DNA from: Candidatus Rhodoferax odensensis | GTDB taxonomy: Bacteria > Pseudomonadota > Gammaproteobacteria > Burkholderiales > Burkholderiaceae_C | Direction: 5' to 3' | Assembly (NCBI GenBank): GCA_016718405.1 | Contig: JADKDJ010000006.1 | Coordinates: 1-64,000, forward strand | DNA: 64,000 bases | Shown: piece by piece, positions 17,946 to 26,272 of the stretch | How positions within the stretch are numbered: position 1 is the stretch's first letter | How the letters are laid out: each line of letters starts with the position of its first letter | Notes under the pieces: generated by a model | What the model saw: only the letters and a program-made list of their open reading frames with translations | Database searches by the model: none | Told to the model about the DNA's origin: nothing | Program-made: the position numbers and the translations under genes

Positions 17946-18614
17946 TTACAGAATGGCCTTGATGCTGCTGTACGGCACGCTGGCATGGTCACGCAGTTGC
18001 ACGGACATGGCGCCGTCCTGGCTGCTGACGGACAACACGCGGTCGCGTGTCATTGAGGAGGTGGCCACGGCCTGAGTGCCGCGCATGGCGGTGACACGAA
18101 AACTCGGGTCCCCCGTGCCGGTGTAGCCGGAGGCGTCCCACTCAAAGTTGTGGCGCCCGCCGTCCAGTGCGCCGAGGTTCATGCTGCCCAGCACGGTGCC
18201 GCTTGGGCTCAGGATCTCGACCTTGACCGAATCGGCCCGACCTGCCAGATCTATCGCCCCCTTGGCCACGCCGTCGGTGGTTTTTAGCCGGGAGCCTTCG
18301 ATCAGCACGTCGCGACCAACCATCGAGGCGCCTTGCAGCACCTGCAGGCTGGCAAACTGGTCGGCCATGCTCTTGAGTGTCTGGTTGACCTGCTGGATAC
18401 CGGTCACCGTGTTGATCTGCGCCATTTGGCTGGTCATCTGCGCGTTGTCCATCGGGTTCATCGGATCTTGATTGTTCAACTGCGCAACCAGCAGCTTCAG
18501 AAAACGGTCCTGCGCCGCCGCCGGATCGGTGCCGGCGTTCTTCATGGTGGACGTGTCGCTGCTCGTGGCGATGCCGGCGGTGCTGGAGCTGGGGGCAAGT
18601 GTGCTGGAGAGCAT
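17946..18614 (-). CDS. flgD: Flagellar hook cap / assembly protein FlgD
   Basis: 222-residue scaffold that caps the hook during growth. The conserved N-terminal block is RFLKLLVAQLNNQDPMNPMDNAQMTSQMAQINTVTGIQQVN. The C-terminal part has the FlgD Ig-like/tudor-like region (GRADSVKVEILSPSGTVLGSMNLGALDGGRHNFEWDASG). It lies between flgC (18-base gap) and flgE. It is discarded after hook completion in known systems. Confidence 0.95.
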   Translation of the reverse strand: MLSSTLAPSSSTAGIATSSDTSTMKNAGTDPAAAQDRFLKLLVAQLNNQDPMNPMDNAQMTSQMAQINTVTGIQQVNQTLKSMADQFASLQVLQGASMVGRDVLIEGSRLKTTDGVAKGAIDLAGRADSVKVEILSPSGTVLGSMNLGALDGGRHNFEWDASGYTGTGDPSFRVTAMRGTQAVATSSMTRDRVLSVSSQDGAMSVQLRDHASVPYSSIKAIL

Positions 18615-18632
18615 GGTGCGGCCTTTTGATGC

Positions 18633-19037
18633 TTACTGTCCAATTTGCAGCGTCTTGAGCAACAGCGTCTTGGCGGTGTTCATCACCTCGACATTGTTCT
18701 GGTAGGAGCGTGAGGCCGAGATCATGTTGACCATTTCCTCCACCGGGCTCACGTTGCTGTGTGTGATGTAGCCCTGCTCGTCCGCCGCCGGGTGCCCGGG
18801 GCTATGCTCTTTGGGGCCCTGGACCTGGTTTTCGGTAATCGCCTGAATGCGCACACCCACCGATCCATCGGAACCCATCGGCACCGTCTCGAACACCACT
18901 TGCCGGCCTTTGTACGCTTTGGCGCTTTCACCGGAGACGGCATCGGCATTGGCCAGGTTGCTGGCCACCACGTTGAGCCGCTGCGACTGCGCGCTGATGG
19001 CGCTGCCAGAGACGCTGAAGATGGAAAACATGGACAT
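18633..19037 (-). CDS. flgC: Flagellar proximal rod protein FlgC
   Basis: 134-residue rod component. It begins MSMFSIFSVSGSAISAQSQRLNVVASNLANADAV and ends in the paired helix VEEMVNMISASRSYQNNVEVMNTAKTLLLKTLQIGQ. Length and both termini match the family. It follows flgB by 30 bases, the expected order for the MS-ring-proximal rod. Confidence 0.95.
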   Translation of the reverse strand: MSMFSIFSVSGSAISAQSQRLNVVASNLANADAVSGESAKAYKGRQVVFETVPMGSDGSVGVRIQAITENQVQGPKEHSPGHPAADEQGYITHSNVSPVEEMVNMISASRSYQNNVEVMNTAKTLLLKTLQIGQ

Positions 19038-19067
19038 GATGAACTTTCTGCGGCGTTCGGGTTTGAC

Positions 19068-19493
19068 CTACTGGCCCTGAATCGCGCTCAAGATCGTCTT
19101 GGCGCTGCCGTTAATGAACCTGAGGGTGGACTCATAACGGATGGCGTTATCCATGAAGTTGGCACGCTCACGGTCCATGTCGACACTGTTGCCGTCCAGG
19201 CTGGGCTGGCTTTGCACGGTGTAGGCCAGGCGCTGGGCATCCAGGGCACCACCGGAGGCGTTGGAGAGCGCGATGTGTTTGTTGTGTGCCGGTGCCTGGG
19301 GTGTTTGGCGCGCTGCAGGCGAGGCGCTAGCGCCCGTGGCGTCACGCAGCGCCTGTGAGAAGTTGAAGTCACGCGCGGCGTAGCCGGGGGTGTCCGCGTT
19401 GGCGATGTTGCCCGCGATCACGCGCTGACGCTCGGCGCGCAGCACCAGGGCCTTCGAATGGAAGTCCAACCCGCTGGTCATATTGGCTAACAT
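19068..19493 (-). CDS. flgB: Flagellar proximal rod protein FlgB
   Basis: 141-residue rod protein closest to the MS ring. It has RAERQRVIAGNIANADTPGYAARDFNF, the rod-family Asp/Ala/Asn-rich signature, and a C-terminal helix MDNAIRYESTLRFINGSAKTILSAIQGQ. ATG 19493 (MLANMTSGLDFHSKALVLR) is the start; the frame is open upstream but the family length fits this one. First gene of the leftward operon. The divergent gap to flgA carries the operon promoter. Confidence 0.94.
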   Translation of the reverse strand: MLANMTSGLDFHSKALVLRAERQRVIAGNIANADTPGYAARDFNFSQALRDATGASASPAARQTPQAPAHNKHIALSNASGGALDAQRLAYTVQSQPSLDGNSVDMDRERANFMDNAIRYESTLRFINGSAKTILSAIQGQ

Positions 19494-19627
19494 GAAACAC
19501 CTCAACTCTCTGTGCCGAACGGCCCGGCGGTTCGCTGCGGGATTCGACGTGAGGCAATTATGGGAAAAACTTGAATTTCCGTTGACTTGATTAACGGGCA
19601 AAAGCGCCCTTACTTGAGTGCTTTGCG
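19494..19627. promoter_or_regulatory. Divergent flgB/flgA control region
   Basis: 134 bases separate flgB and flgA, AT-rich around 19553-19620. Three ACTTGA motifs in the same orientation lie near 19569, 19585 and 19612. On the flgB strand TCAAGTTT (19574-19567) is followed after 11 bases by GCC (19555-19553). That recalls a sigma-28 promoter but lacks the GATAA part. A flagellar master regulator probably acts here. I cannot name the exact elements. Confidence 0.35.
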
Positions 19628-20455
19628 ATGAAAGGTCATGCCTATAGTTCTAACGGACAGCTAGCTGCGGTCACGCCCGCTCGACCGTTGACGAACCAAG
19701 ACAGGATGACTCCCGTGCGAAACCCACCTCCATCGACCGTCGCAAAAGCCCGAAATGCCGGGCTGTGGTGTGTGGGCGTCTTGCTGGCGGGAACGCTGCA
19801 CGCCCAGAGCGTCCAGGCCGAACCCGAACTTCAAGGCGTGACACAGCGCTGGCTGGATCACGCGGTCGCCAGCGCGCAGGCGTCGGCGGCCACGCCGCTG
19901 CGCATGGAGGTAAGTGTCGGTGCACTGGACAGCCGACTTCGACTTAGCCCCTGCGGCCAGGTGGAGCCCTACATCCCGGCTGGCACCAAGCTGTGGGGCC
20001 GAACCCGTCTGGGCTTGCGCTGCCTGGATGCTGGCGTGCGCTGGAATGTGTTTTTGCCCGTCACGATCAAGGCCTTCGGCCCCGCCTGGGTGCTCAGGGG
20101 GCAGGTCGCCGCCGGCGCCGTGCTGACGGCCACGGATTTGGTGGAGGCGGAGGTGGACTGGGCGCAGGAGCCCAACGCGATCATTTCCGACCCAGCCGCC
20201 TGGCTGGGGCAAGTGGCGGCAAGACCGCTGGGTACCGGCCAGGCCCTGCGCGTGGGGATGATTCGCCCCGCCCAGGTGTTTGCGGCGGGCGCTCAGGTGC
20301 GGGTGGTGGCGCAGGGCCTGGGCTTCCAGATCAGCGCTGACGGGCAGGCCCTCGCGGCCGGAGTTGTGGGGCGGGCGACGCGCGTCAAAATGGACAACGG
20401 TCGCATCATGTCCGCTACGGTACTGGATTTACGAACAGTGCGGGTGGACCTGTGA
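19628..20455 (+). CDS. flgA: Flagellar P-ring assembly chaperone FlgA
   Basis: Periplasmic chaperone that helps FlgI assemble into the P-ring. The mature part carries the SAF-like domain: VAAGAVLTATDLVEAEVDW, then RPLGTGQALRVGMIRPAQVFAAG, and VVGRATRVKMDNGRIMSATVLD. The signal peptide hydrophobic core is AGLWCVGVLLAGTLHA. From ATG 19628 this core would start near residue 44, which is late. ATG 19706 (MTPVRNPPPS) would place it at about residue 18 and is biologically more natural, though neither ATG has a good ribosome site. Divergent from flgB and upstream of flgM. Confidence 0.92.
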   Translation: MKGHAYSSNGQLAAVTPARPLTNQDRMTPVRNPPPSTVAKARNAGLWCVGVLLAGTLHAQSVQAEPELQGVTQRWLDHAVASAQASAATPLRMEVSVGALDSRLRLSPCGQVEPYIPAGTKLWGRTRLGLRCLDAGVRWNVFLPVTIKAFGPAWVLRGQVAAGAVLTATDLVEAEVDWAQEPNAIISDPAAWLGQVAARPLGTGQALRVGMIRPAQVFAAGAQVRVVAQGLGFQISADGQALAAGVVGRATRVKMDNGRIMSATVLDLRTVRVDL

Positions 20456-20533
20456 TGGCTTCCAACCCGTTGCGGACCGAGCGAAGTCTGCTTCGCGCGA
20501 CTTTGATCTGTCGCCTCAGGTATCAAATTTCCC

Positions 20534-20560
20534 TAAAGTCAGTCATCATGGAGCCGATAT
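20534..20560 (+). promoter_or_regulatory. Sigma-28 (FliA) promoter for flgM-flgN
   Basis: TAAAGTCA at 20534-20541 and GCCGATAT at 20553-20560, exactly 11 bases apart. This is nearly the enterobacterial FliA consensus (TAAAGTTT-N11-GCCGATAA). It lies 42 bases upstream of the flgM ATG. It makes flgMN a late (class 3) unit, giving the usual negative feedback: FliA drives its own anti-sigma factor. Confidence 0.85.
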
Positions 20561-20602
20561 CAATCGTACGAGGCCGCTTGTCAGGCGGTTTTGGAGAACG
20601 CG

Positions 20603-20929
20603 ATGAAAATAGGTCCCCCATCAGATCCCCCGGTCACGGCCAGTACGCCCGTGCCCGCTGCGCCGTCCAAGGCCGCGTCGAACGCCAGCGCCAGCGCTGC
20701 GGGTGCAGCCGCCAAGAGCAATCAGTCCGCTGGCGTGGCCGTGACGGTTTCGACCCTGGCGCGTACGCTGGAGGCGGCCAATCGTGGCGAGACGGCCGAT
20801 GTGGATACCGAGAAAGTCAACGCGGTGCGATCCGCGATCGAACAAGGGTCCTACGTTGTGGATCCAGAAGCTATTGCCGACAAGTTGTTGGCCAACGCGC
20901 AGGAGTTGTTGGACCGCACGCGCAATTGA
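20603..20929 (+). CDS. flgM: Anti-sigma-28 factor FlgM
   Basis: 108-residue protein that binds and inhibits FliA (sigma-28) until the hook is finished, then is exported. The N-terminal half is Ala/Ser/Pro-rich and probably disordered. The C-terminal inhibitory region is recognisable: DVDTEKVNAVRSAIEQGSYVVDPEAIADKLLANAQELL. ATG 20603 has GGAG about 7 bases upstream; a TTG four codons earlier is in frame. It is preceded by a sigma-28 promoter and followed by flgN. Confidence 0.94.
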   Translation: MKIGPPSDPPVTASTPVPAAPSKAASNASASAAGAAAKSNQSAGVAVTVSTLARTLEAANRGETADVDTEKVNAVRSAIEQGSYVVDPEAIADKLLANAQELLDRTRN

Positions 20930-20988
20930 GCGCGGGGGCAGGGGCGACATTCTCCGGCGGCGCGGTGTTGGCCAGTCTGGAGACCTGA

Positions 20989-21375
20989 ATGAGCAAGTTA
21001 CCCGATCCCCTTGAATCCGCCTTGGCGCAAATCGAACTGAGGTTTGCCGCTGTCTCGGCAAAACTGATTGCTGGCGAACCGCTGGCACTGGCCGAAGCAG
21101 CCAGTGCCATGCAGCAAGTGGCGGTCGAGTTCTCCCAAGTCGCGCCGTCGCTAAGCCTTACGGCCAGCAGCGCGGCCGCGTTGAATGCCAGAGTCCGAAG
21201 AGTCGCCGCCGGCATGGCGATCCAGCGCGAAAACCTGATTCGCCGCCAAGTGGTGGTGCAGCGCGCCCTTGACGCGATCCTGCCCGCAGCGCAGGGCGTG
21301 GCGTACCCGAAGACGTCCAGCCCGTACAGCAGTGTTGGCAGACAAACTGGTGCCTTCAAGGTTCTGGCGGCTTGA
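20989..21375 (+). CDS. flgN: Flagellar export chaperone FlgN
   Basis: 128-residue helical cytoplasmic chaperone for the junction proteins FlgK and FlgL. It is weakly conserved in sequence but the size, the helical Ala/Leu-rich composition and the position directly after flgM identify it. The C-terminus ends with QGVAYPKTSSPYSSVGRQTGAFKVLAA, a pattern seen in betaproteobacterial FlgN. Convergent with gspE. Confidence 0.82.
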   Translation: MSKLPDPLESALAQIELRFAAVSAKLIAGEPLALAEAASAMQQVAVEFSQVAPSLSLTASSAAALNARVRRVAAGMAIQRENLIRRQVVVQRALDAILPAAQGVAYPKTSSPYSSVGRQTGAFKVLAA

Positions 21376-21435
21376 GCATTCCCTCTTCGAGTCGCGTTGA
21401 GACGGGACTTTCGTCTTTGAACCAGCGAATCCGGA

Positions 21436-22833
21436 TCAGTCTCGCGTCACTCGCAGCAATTCTTCCCGACTGGTGACGCCACTGTGCACCAGCCGCTCCC
21501 CATCGTCGCGCATCAACACCATGCCGGCCGCCAGCGCCGCATCGCGAATGGTGGCTTCTGACGCGCGTTGGTGAATCTGCGCCCGGATCGCATCGTCAGT
21601 AACCAGCAATTCGAAGACGCCAGTGCGTCCCTGGTAGCCGGTTTGGGCGCAGGCGGTACAGCCTTTGCCATGGCAACTGGTGCACAGCTTGCGCACCAGA
21701 CGCTGGGCCAACACGCCCAGCAGCGATGAACTCAACAAGAACGGTTCTACCCCCATGTCCGTCAGCCGTGTGACGGCGCTCGCAGCGTCATTGGTGTGGA
21801 TGGTGGCCAGCACCAGGTGGCCAGTCAGCGAGGCCTGGATTGCTATTTGCGCCGTCTCGAAGTCGCGGATCTCGCCAATCACGATCACATCGGGGTCCTG
21901 GCGCAGGATGGCGCGCAAGGCCTTGGCAAAGGTCAGGTCAATCTTGGCGTTGACCTGGGTTTGCCCGACGCCCGCCAACTCATACTCGATCGGATCTTCC
22001 ACCGTCATGATGTTGCTGTGGCTGGCATCCAGTCGCCCCATGGCGGCATAGAGGGTCGTCGTCTTGCCCGAGCCAGTGGGGCCAGTGACCAGGATGATGC
22101 CGTGCGGCTGCGCGATCAGGTGTTGCAGGCGATCGAGCACCCTGCCTTGCATACCAATGGATTCCAGGCTGAGCTTGCTCTCGGACTTGTCCAGCAGCCG
22201 CAGCACTGCGCGCTCGCCGTGCGCGCTGGGCAGGGTGCTCACGCGCACGTCGACCGCGCGCGTTCCGATGCGCAAGGAAATGCGGCCGTCCTGTGGCAGA
22301 CGCTTTTCCGAGATGTCCAGCTCGGCCATGATCTTCAGGCGCGAGATCAGCGCCGCGTGCAATGCGCGGTTGGGGCGCACCACCTCGCGCAGCGTGCCGT
22401 CGACGCGAAAGCGCACGCTGGAGTGGCGCTCATAGGGCTCAATGTGAATGTCACTCGCGCCGTCGCGTGCCGCCTGCGTCAGCAAGGCGTTGAGCATGCG
22501 GATGATGGGCGCATCGTCCGAGGTCTCCAGCAAGTCCTCGATGGCCGGCAGCTCCTGCATCATGCGCGACAGGTCAGCATCGCTTTGCACCTCGCTGACC
22601 ACGGCTGCAGCGTCCGACTCGCCCTGGGCATAGGCGGCGCTGATGCGCTGGATGATGACGTCGGCGGTTTGGGTTTCGACCGTGCGTGGCGCAAACTTTC
22701 GCATCACCTCGCCAATTCCGCTGGGGTTCGATCCACCATGCAGCCACAAGGTCAGGTGCTCATCGCCTTGTTCCTCCAGCAACAGTTGGTTGCTGCGGGC
22801 GAAAGCGTAGGGCAGGGGGTAGCGCATTGCCAA
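21436..22833 (-). CDS. gspE: Type II secretion ATPase GspE
   Basis: 465-residue cytoplasmic ATPase powering pseudopilus assembly. The Walker A motif GPTGSGKTT is near residue 250, with the Asp box (MTVEDPIEYEL), Walker B (AILRQDPDVIVIGEIRD) and His box (TGHLVLATIHTNDAASAV) all present. A tetracysteine zinc site (CTSCHGKGCTAC) precedes the end. The N-terminal N1/N2 region is short compared with long GspE forms. ATG at 22833 or two codons in. It is the last gene of the leftward gsp operon, 6 bases after gspD; a gspF does not follow. Confidence 0.95.
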   Translation of the reverse strand: MAMRYPLPYAFARSNQLLLEEQGDEHLTLWLHGGSNPSGIGEVMRKFAPRTVETQTADVIIQRISAAYAQGESDAAAVVSEVQSDADLSRMMQELPAIEDLLETSDDAPIIRMLNALLTQAARDGASDIHIEPYERHSSVRFRVDGTLREVVRPNRALHAALISRLKIMAELDISEKRLPQDGRISLRIGTRAVDVRVSTLPSAHGERAVLRLLDKSESKLSLESIGMQGRVLDRLQHLIAQPHGIILVTGPTGSGKTTTLYAAMGRLDASHSNIMTVEDPIEYELAGVGQTQVNAKIDLTFAKALRAILRQDPDVIVIGEIRDFETAQIAIQASLTGHLVLATIHTNDAASAVTRLTDMGVEPFLLSSSLLGVLAQRLVRKLCTSCHGKGCTACAQTGYQGRTGVFELLVTDDAIRAQIHQRASEATIRDAALAAGMVLMRDDGERLVHSGVTSREELLRVTRD

Positions 22834-22839
22834 GGACTC

Positions 22840-24933
22840 TCAAGGTTTGGTCGGCGCGCCGACTGCACCCGACGCCGCGTCGTGCGCGGGCAGCTTCGGC
22901 CCTTCGTTGACCGGGACCATGATGCTCGAGCTGGGCTGCGCCTCCTTCTGGCCAGCGCGCATCTGCTCGTAGCGGTCCATTGACAAACGCTGCGTGGCGG
23001 CGGCGTCGCGCACCACGACGGGACGCAAGAACACCATCAGATTGGTTTTCTTGCGCGAGCGCGTCTCGCTCTTGAACAGGTTGCCAAGTAGCGGCACATC
23101 GCCCAAACCAGGGACCTTTTCCTGGCCGCCCACGTACTCGTCTTGCAGCAAACCGCCCAACACCACAATGGCGCCGTCTTCCACAATCACGTTGGATTCA
23201 ATGGTGCGCTTGCTGGTGGTGGGGCCGCTGCTGTTGTTGACGGTGGAAGCCAGCACATTAGAGACCTCCTGGTACACCGACAGCTTGATCGAGCCGTTCT
23301 CGCTGATCTGCGGCTTGAACTTGAGCGTCAGGCCAACGTCCTTGCGCTCAATGGTCTGAAATGGATTAACGGATCCGCTTGACGCGCCCGTGTTGGTGAA
23401 TTGCCCCGTCAAGAAGGGCACGTTCTGGCCAACTACAATCTTTGCTTCTTCGTTGTCCAAGGTCAGCAGGTTGGGGGTCGACAGGACGTTGCCACTGCCG
23501 GTCTCTTCCAGAAATCGCCCCAGAAAGCCGAGCACATAGACCCCATTGGTCTCCTGCGCGGCACCGAAGTTGAAACCCCGACCAGGCACCGAGCTGCCGC
23601 TGCCGGCCTTCAGCGCAAGATCGATGATGTTTTTGCCGCCAGTGCCAAAGTTGGTGCCCAGCAAGCCGATTACGCTGTCCCCGGCATTACCCAACGCGCC
23701 CTGCCACTGGATGCCAAACTCCGCGGCTTTGTCCACACTGACCTCCACAATCAAGCTCTCCATGAAGACCTGGGCGCGGCGACTATCGAGCTTGTCAATC
23801 ACCGCGCGAAGTTGCCGGTACTGCGGCTCGGTGGCGGTGATGATGAGGGCGTTGGTCGACGGGTCGGCCTGAATCTGGCCGCCAGTAGTGGGCTGGTTCG
23901 ATGCCGATGCGCTGGTGGCCCCCGCCCCGGCCCCGGCGGCGGCCGGCGCTGTTGGCGTGGCACTGGCGCGTGCCTCGCCCGACACGGCCGCGCGCAAGGT
24001 GGTGGCGAGCTTGGTGGCGTCGGCGTTTTTCAGGTACACCACGTAGATATTGCCGGCAGCGCCATTGGCGCCGCTGGCGGGCCGGTCGAGCTTGGTGATG
24101 AGTGACTTGACCAGCGCCACCCGAGCCGGGTTGGCGGCGCGCAAGATCAGCGCGTTGCTACGCGGTTCCGCCACCAGCGTCGTTTTGAAGCTGGCGTCGG
24201 CTTGGCCGCCGGGGCCGCTTGCGCCGGACGACTCCATCAGCCGCAACACCAGCGGCGCGAGGTCGATGGCAATGGCGTGTTGCAGCGGAATGATCTCGAT
24301 GTCGGTGGCGTTGGAGACATCGAGCGCGGCGATGATCCGGCCCATGCGGCGCAGGTTGTCGGCGTAGTCGGTGATGATCAGCGAGTTGTTGCCGGGGTTG
24401 ACGTTGATGGTGTTGTTGGGGCTGATGAGTGGGCGCAGTACCGGTACCAGGTTGGCCGCGGTTTCGTAGTTGAGCTTGAAGATCTGCGTGACGATCTGGT
24501 TCGCCGTCAGGCGCTCCGGGGCAACCGGGTCGGCCAGCGTGACCGATCCCCCTTGCAATTTGGCGTCGGCCTCGGGCACCACCTTATCCAGGCCTGCCGC
24601 ATCGACCACCGTATAGCCCTGTAGACGCAGCACCGCCAGGAACTGGTTGTAGGCCACCGTGGGCAGCACGGGCTTTTCACTGACCAGGTTGATCGTGCCC
24701 TTGACGCGGGGGTCGACCACCACGTTGCGCCCGGTGATGGCGGCCATGGTACGCGCGACCACTTCGATGTCAGCGTTGCTGAAATTGAGGGTGATCGGTT
24801 CGCCCTTTTGTGGTGCCCCGCTCGATTGGGCCCAGGTCGTTGGGCCCGCCAGGCCCATGACGAGCGCCAGGATTATCGGAACCGATGTCGACAAGCTGGT
24901 CTTCGCTGGTGCGATGTGGTTGATCTGTTTCAT
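22840..24933 (-). CDS. gspD: Type II secretion outer-membrane secretin GspD
   Basis: 697-residue secretin that forms the outer-membrane pore. A signal peptide (VPIILALVMGLAGPTTWA) is followed by the N0 domain (ITLNFSNADIEVVARTMAAIT), N1-N3 repeats with an Ala/Gly/Thr-rich loop near 330-350, and the secretin core (VPFLTGQFTNTG, VGLTLKFKPQISENGSIKL, VPGLGDVPLLGNLFKSE). The start at 24933 places a few polar residues before the hydrophobic core. It precedes gspE and follows gspN by 6 bases. Confidence 0.95.
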   Translation of the reverse strand: MKQINHIAPAKTSLSTSVPIILALVMGLAGPTTWAQSSGAPQKGEPITLNFSNADIEVVARTMAAITGRNVVVDPRVKGTINLVSEKPVLPTVAYNQFLAVLRLQGYTVVDAAGLDKVVPEADAKLQGGSVTLADPVAPERLTANQIVTQIFKLNYETAANLVPVLRPLISPNNTINVNPGNNSLIITDYADNLRRMGRIIAALDVSNATDIEIIPLQHAIAIDLAPLVLRLMESSGASGPGGQADASFKTTLVAEPRSNALILRAANPARVALVKSLITKLDRPASGANGAAGNIYVVYLKNADATKLATTLRAAVSGEARASATPTAPAAAGAGAGATSASASNQPTTGGQIQADPSTNALIITATEPQYRQLRAVIDKLDSRRAQVFMESLIVEVSVDKAAEFGIQWQGALGNAGDSVIGLLGTNFGTGGKNIIDLALKAGSGSSVPGRGFNFGAAQETNGVYVLGFLGRFLEETGSGNVLSTPNLLTLDNEEAKIVVGQNVPFLTGQFTNTGASSGSVNPFQTIERKDVGLTLKFKPQISENGSIKLSVYQEVSNVLASTVNNSSGPTTSKRTIESNVIVEDGAIVVLGGLLQDEYVGGQEKVPGLGDVPLLGNLFKSETRSRKKTNLMVFLRPVVVRDAAATQRLSMDRYEQMRAGQKEAQPSSSIMVPVNEGPKLPAHDAASGAVGAPTKP

Positions 24934-24939
24934 GCGGTG

Positions 24940-25734
24940 TTAACCCACTTTGATGATGGCGCGCGCGCCGTCGCGACGGCCAAGTATGTTCAGGAGGTTG
25001 GACAAGGCGTCCAGTCGATCGGGTGCCGCGCTGGCCTCGCCCTCGAATCGCAGCCTCGAACCAACCCATTGTCCGCTGCCACTGAGCTGCAGACTGCCGT
25101 CGAGCGTGCTGAGCCGCAAGACGGTGGGGCTGCCGCCTTCCAGGGTCAGCCGGTAGCTGCCCATCGGCCGCAATGTCGAGAGCCGTGAGGACATGTCTTG
25201 CGCATCAACCTGGGCGCCGCCAGTCACCGTTAAGCGACCGTCGATCCACAGCAGCGCCAGGCCGCGGGTCGAGACCAACAGAGTGCCGTGTGCCTGGACG
25301 GTGTTCCAGGGCGTGCCCAGACCGATCAACAGCTCCGCGGGCCACTGCGTCGGGTGATCCTCCATGCGCAACGTCAGGCCCGCCCAGCGCGGTGCTGCCT
25401 GCATGCGCCACGGGCTTGGCATGCAACAGGGCGCATGTACCGACAGGTCGAGCCCACGCCAGGACGGGCGCATGGTCCACTCCAGCCGATCAGGCAAACG
25501 GCTGGCCGACTGGCTGCCGGTGCCGCCGGACAAAATCAACTGAGCCGAGCCGTGCCAGACCGTACCGCGTGCATCGCCCAACAGGACGCGCGCGCTGCTT
25601 TGGGTGGCAACCAGCCTGGCGAGCCACTGCGCGGGCGCAAACCACAGGGTCGCACCGATCAGACCGAACAGGGCGCCAAACACTGCCCAAGCCCAGGGGG
25701 TTCGTTGTGGCGGTAGTGGTGAGGCGGCGGTCAT
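24940..25734 (-). CDS. gspN: Type II secretion protein GspN
   Basis: 264-residue inner-membrane protein with one N-terminal membrane segment (WAVFGALFGLIGATLWFAPAQWLA) and a large periplasmic part with the GspN pattern (WHGSAQLILSGG and DRLEWTMRP). GspN is an accessory component present in only some type II systems. Its position between gspM and gspD is the standard order. Predicted beta-rich, no enzyme motif. Confidence 0.85.
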   Translation of the reverse strand: MTAASPLPPQRTPWAWAVFGALFGLIGATLWFAPAQWLARLVATQSSARVLLGDARGTVWHGSAQLILSGGTGSQSASRLPDRLEWTMRPSWRGLDLSVHAPCCMPSPWRMQAAPRWAGLTLRMEDHPTQWPAELLIGLGTPWNTVQAHGTLLVSTRGLALLWIDGRLTVTGGAQVDAQDMSSRLSTLRPMGSYRLTLEGGSPTVLRLSTLDGSLQLSGSGQWVGSRLRFEGEASAAPDRLDALSNLLNILGRRDGARAIIKVG

Positions 25735-25759
25735 GGATCAGTCGGTGTCGCGTGGTGCA

Positions 25760-26272
25760 TCAGCGAGCCGGCAGGCTCATGACCACGGTACCGTCCCAGT
25801 TTGCCGTGCTGCCTGCCCCAGGGTTGGCGCTGAGCGCCACCTTGCGCACCAGACGCGCTTCGCGCGGCACACAGCGCGCGTTCACGCGTGCCTGGGTCAG
25901 CCATTGCGCCAGGGCTTCGGGGCTGACGCCTTTGAGCGTGACGGTGGCGCGTTCCCCCGCTACCTGCATTTGGCCGGCTGACCCAAGCCCTTGCTTCACG
26001 GCGGTCTCCAGCGCGCGCAGGGCCTCATCGTAGGACAACTTGGGTTGCGCCTGCATGGCCTGGGCCTGGGCTTGCAGGGCCTGCATCTGCTGCAGTTGGG
26101 CATCCAATTGCCGGTGACGTGCGTCAGCGCCGCGCAGGATGGTCAGTGCCGGCGACAGCGCCAGCCACCATAGCGCCGCAGCGCCCACCAGGGCGATGGC
26201 GATTTGCACCAATCGGCGCTCTCGCTGGGCAAGCCGAGCCCACCGTGCGGACAGGGAGGCTGCGGACGTCAT
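25760..26272 (-). CDS. gspM: Type II secretion protein GspM
   Basis: 170-residue inner-membrane assembly-platform protein. It has one membrane segment near residue 20-40 (IAIALVGAAALWWLALSPAL) followed by an Ala/Gln-rich coiled-coil (LDAQLQQMQALQAQAQAMQAQ) and a small periplasmic ferredoxin-like domain. GspM binds GspL, whose gene overlaps it by 4 bases, which is a sign of translational coupling. Confidence 0.87.
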   Translation of the reverse strand: MTSAASLSARWARLAQRERRLVQIAIALVGAAALWWLALSPALTILRGADARHRQLDAQLQQMQALQAQAQAMQAQPKLSYDEALRALETAVKQGLGSAGQMQVAGERATVTLKGVSPEALAQWLTQARVNARCVPREARLVRKVALSANPGAGSTANWDGTVVMSLPAR

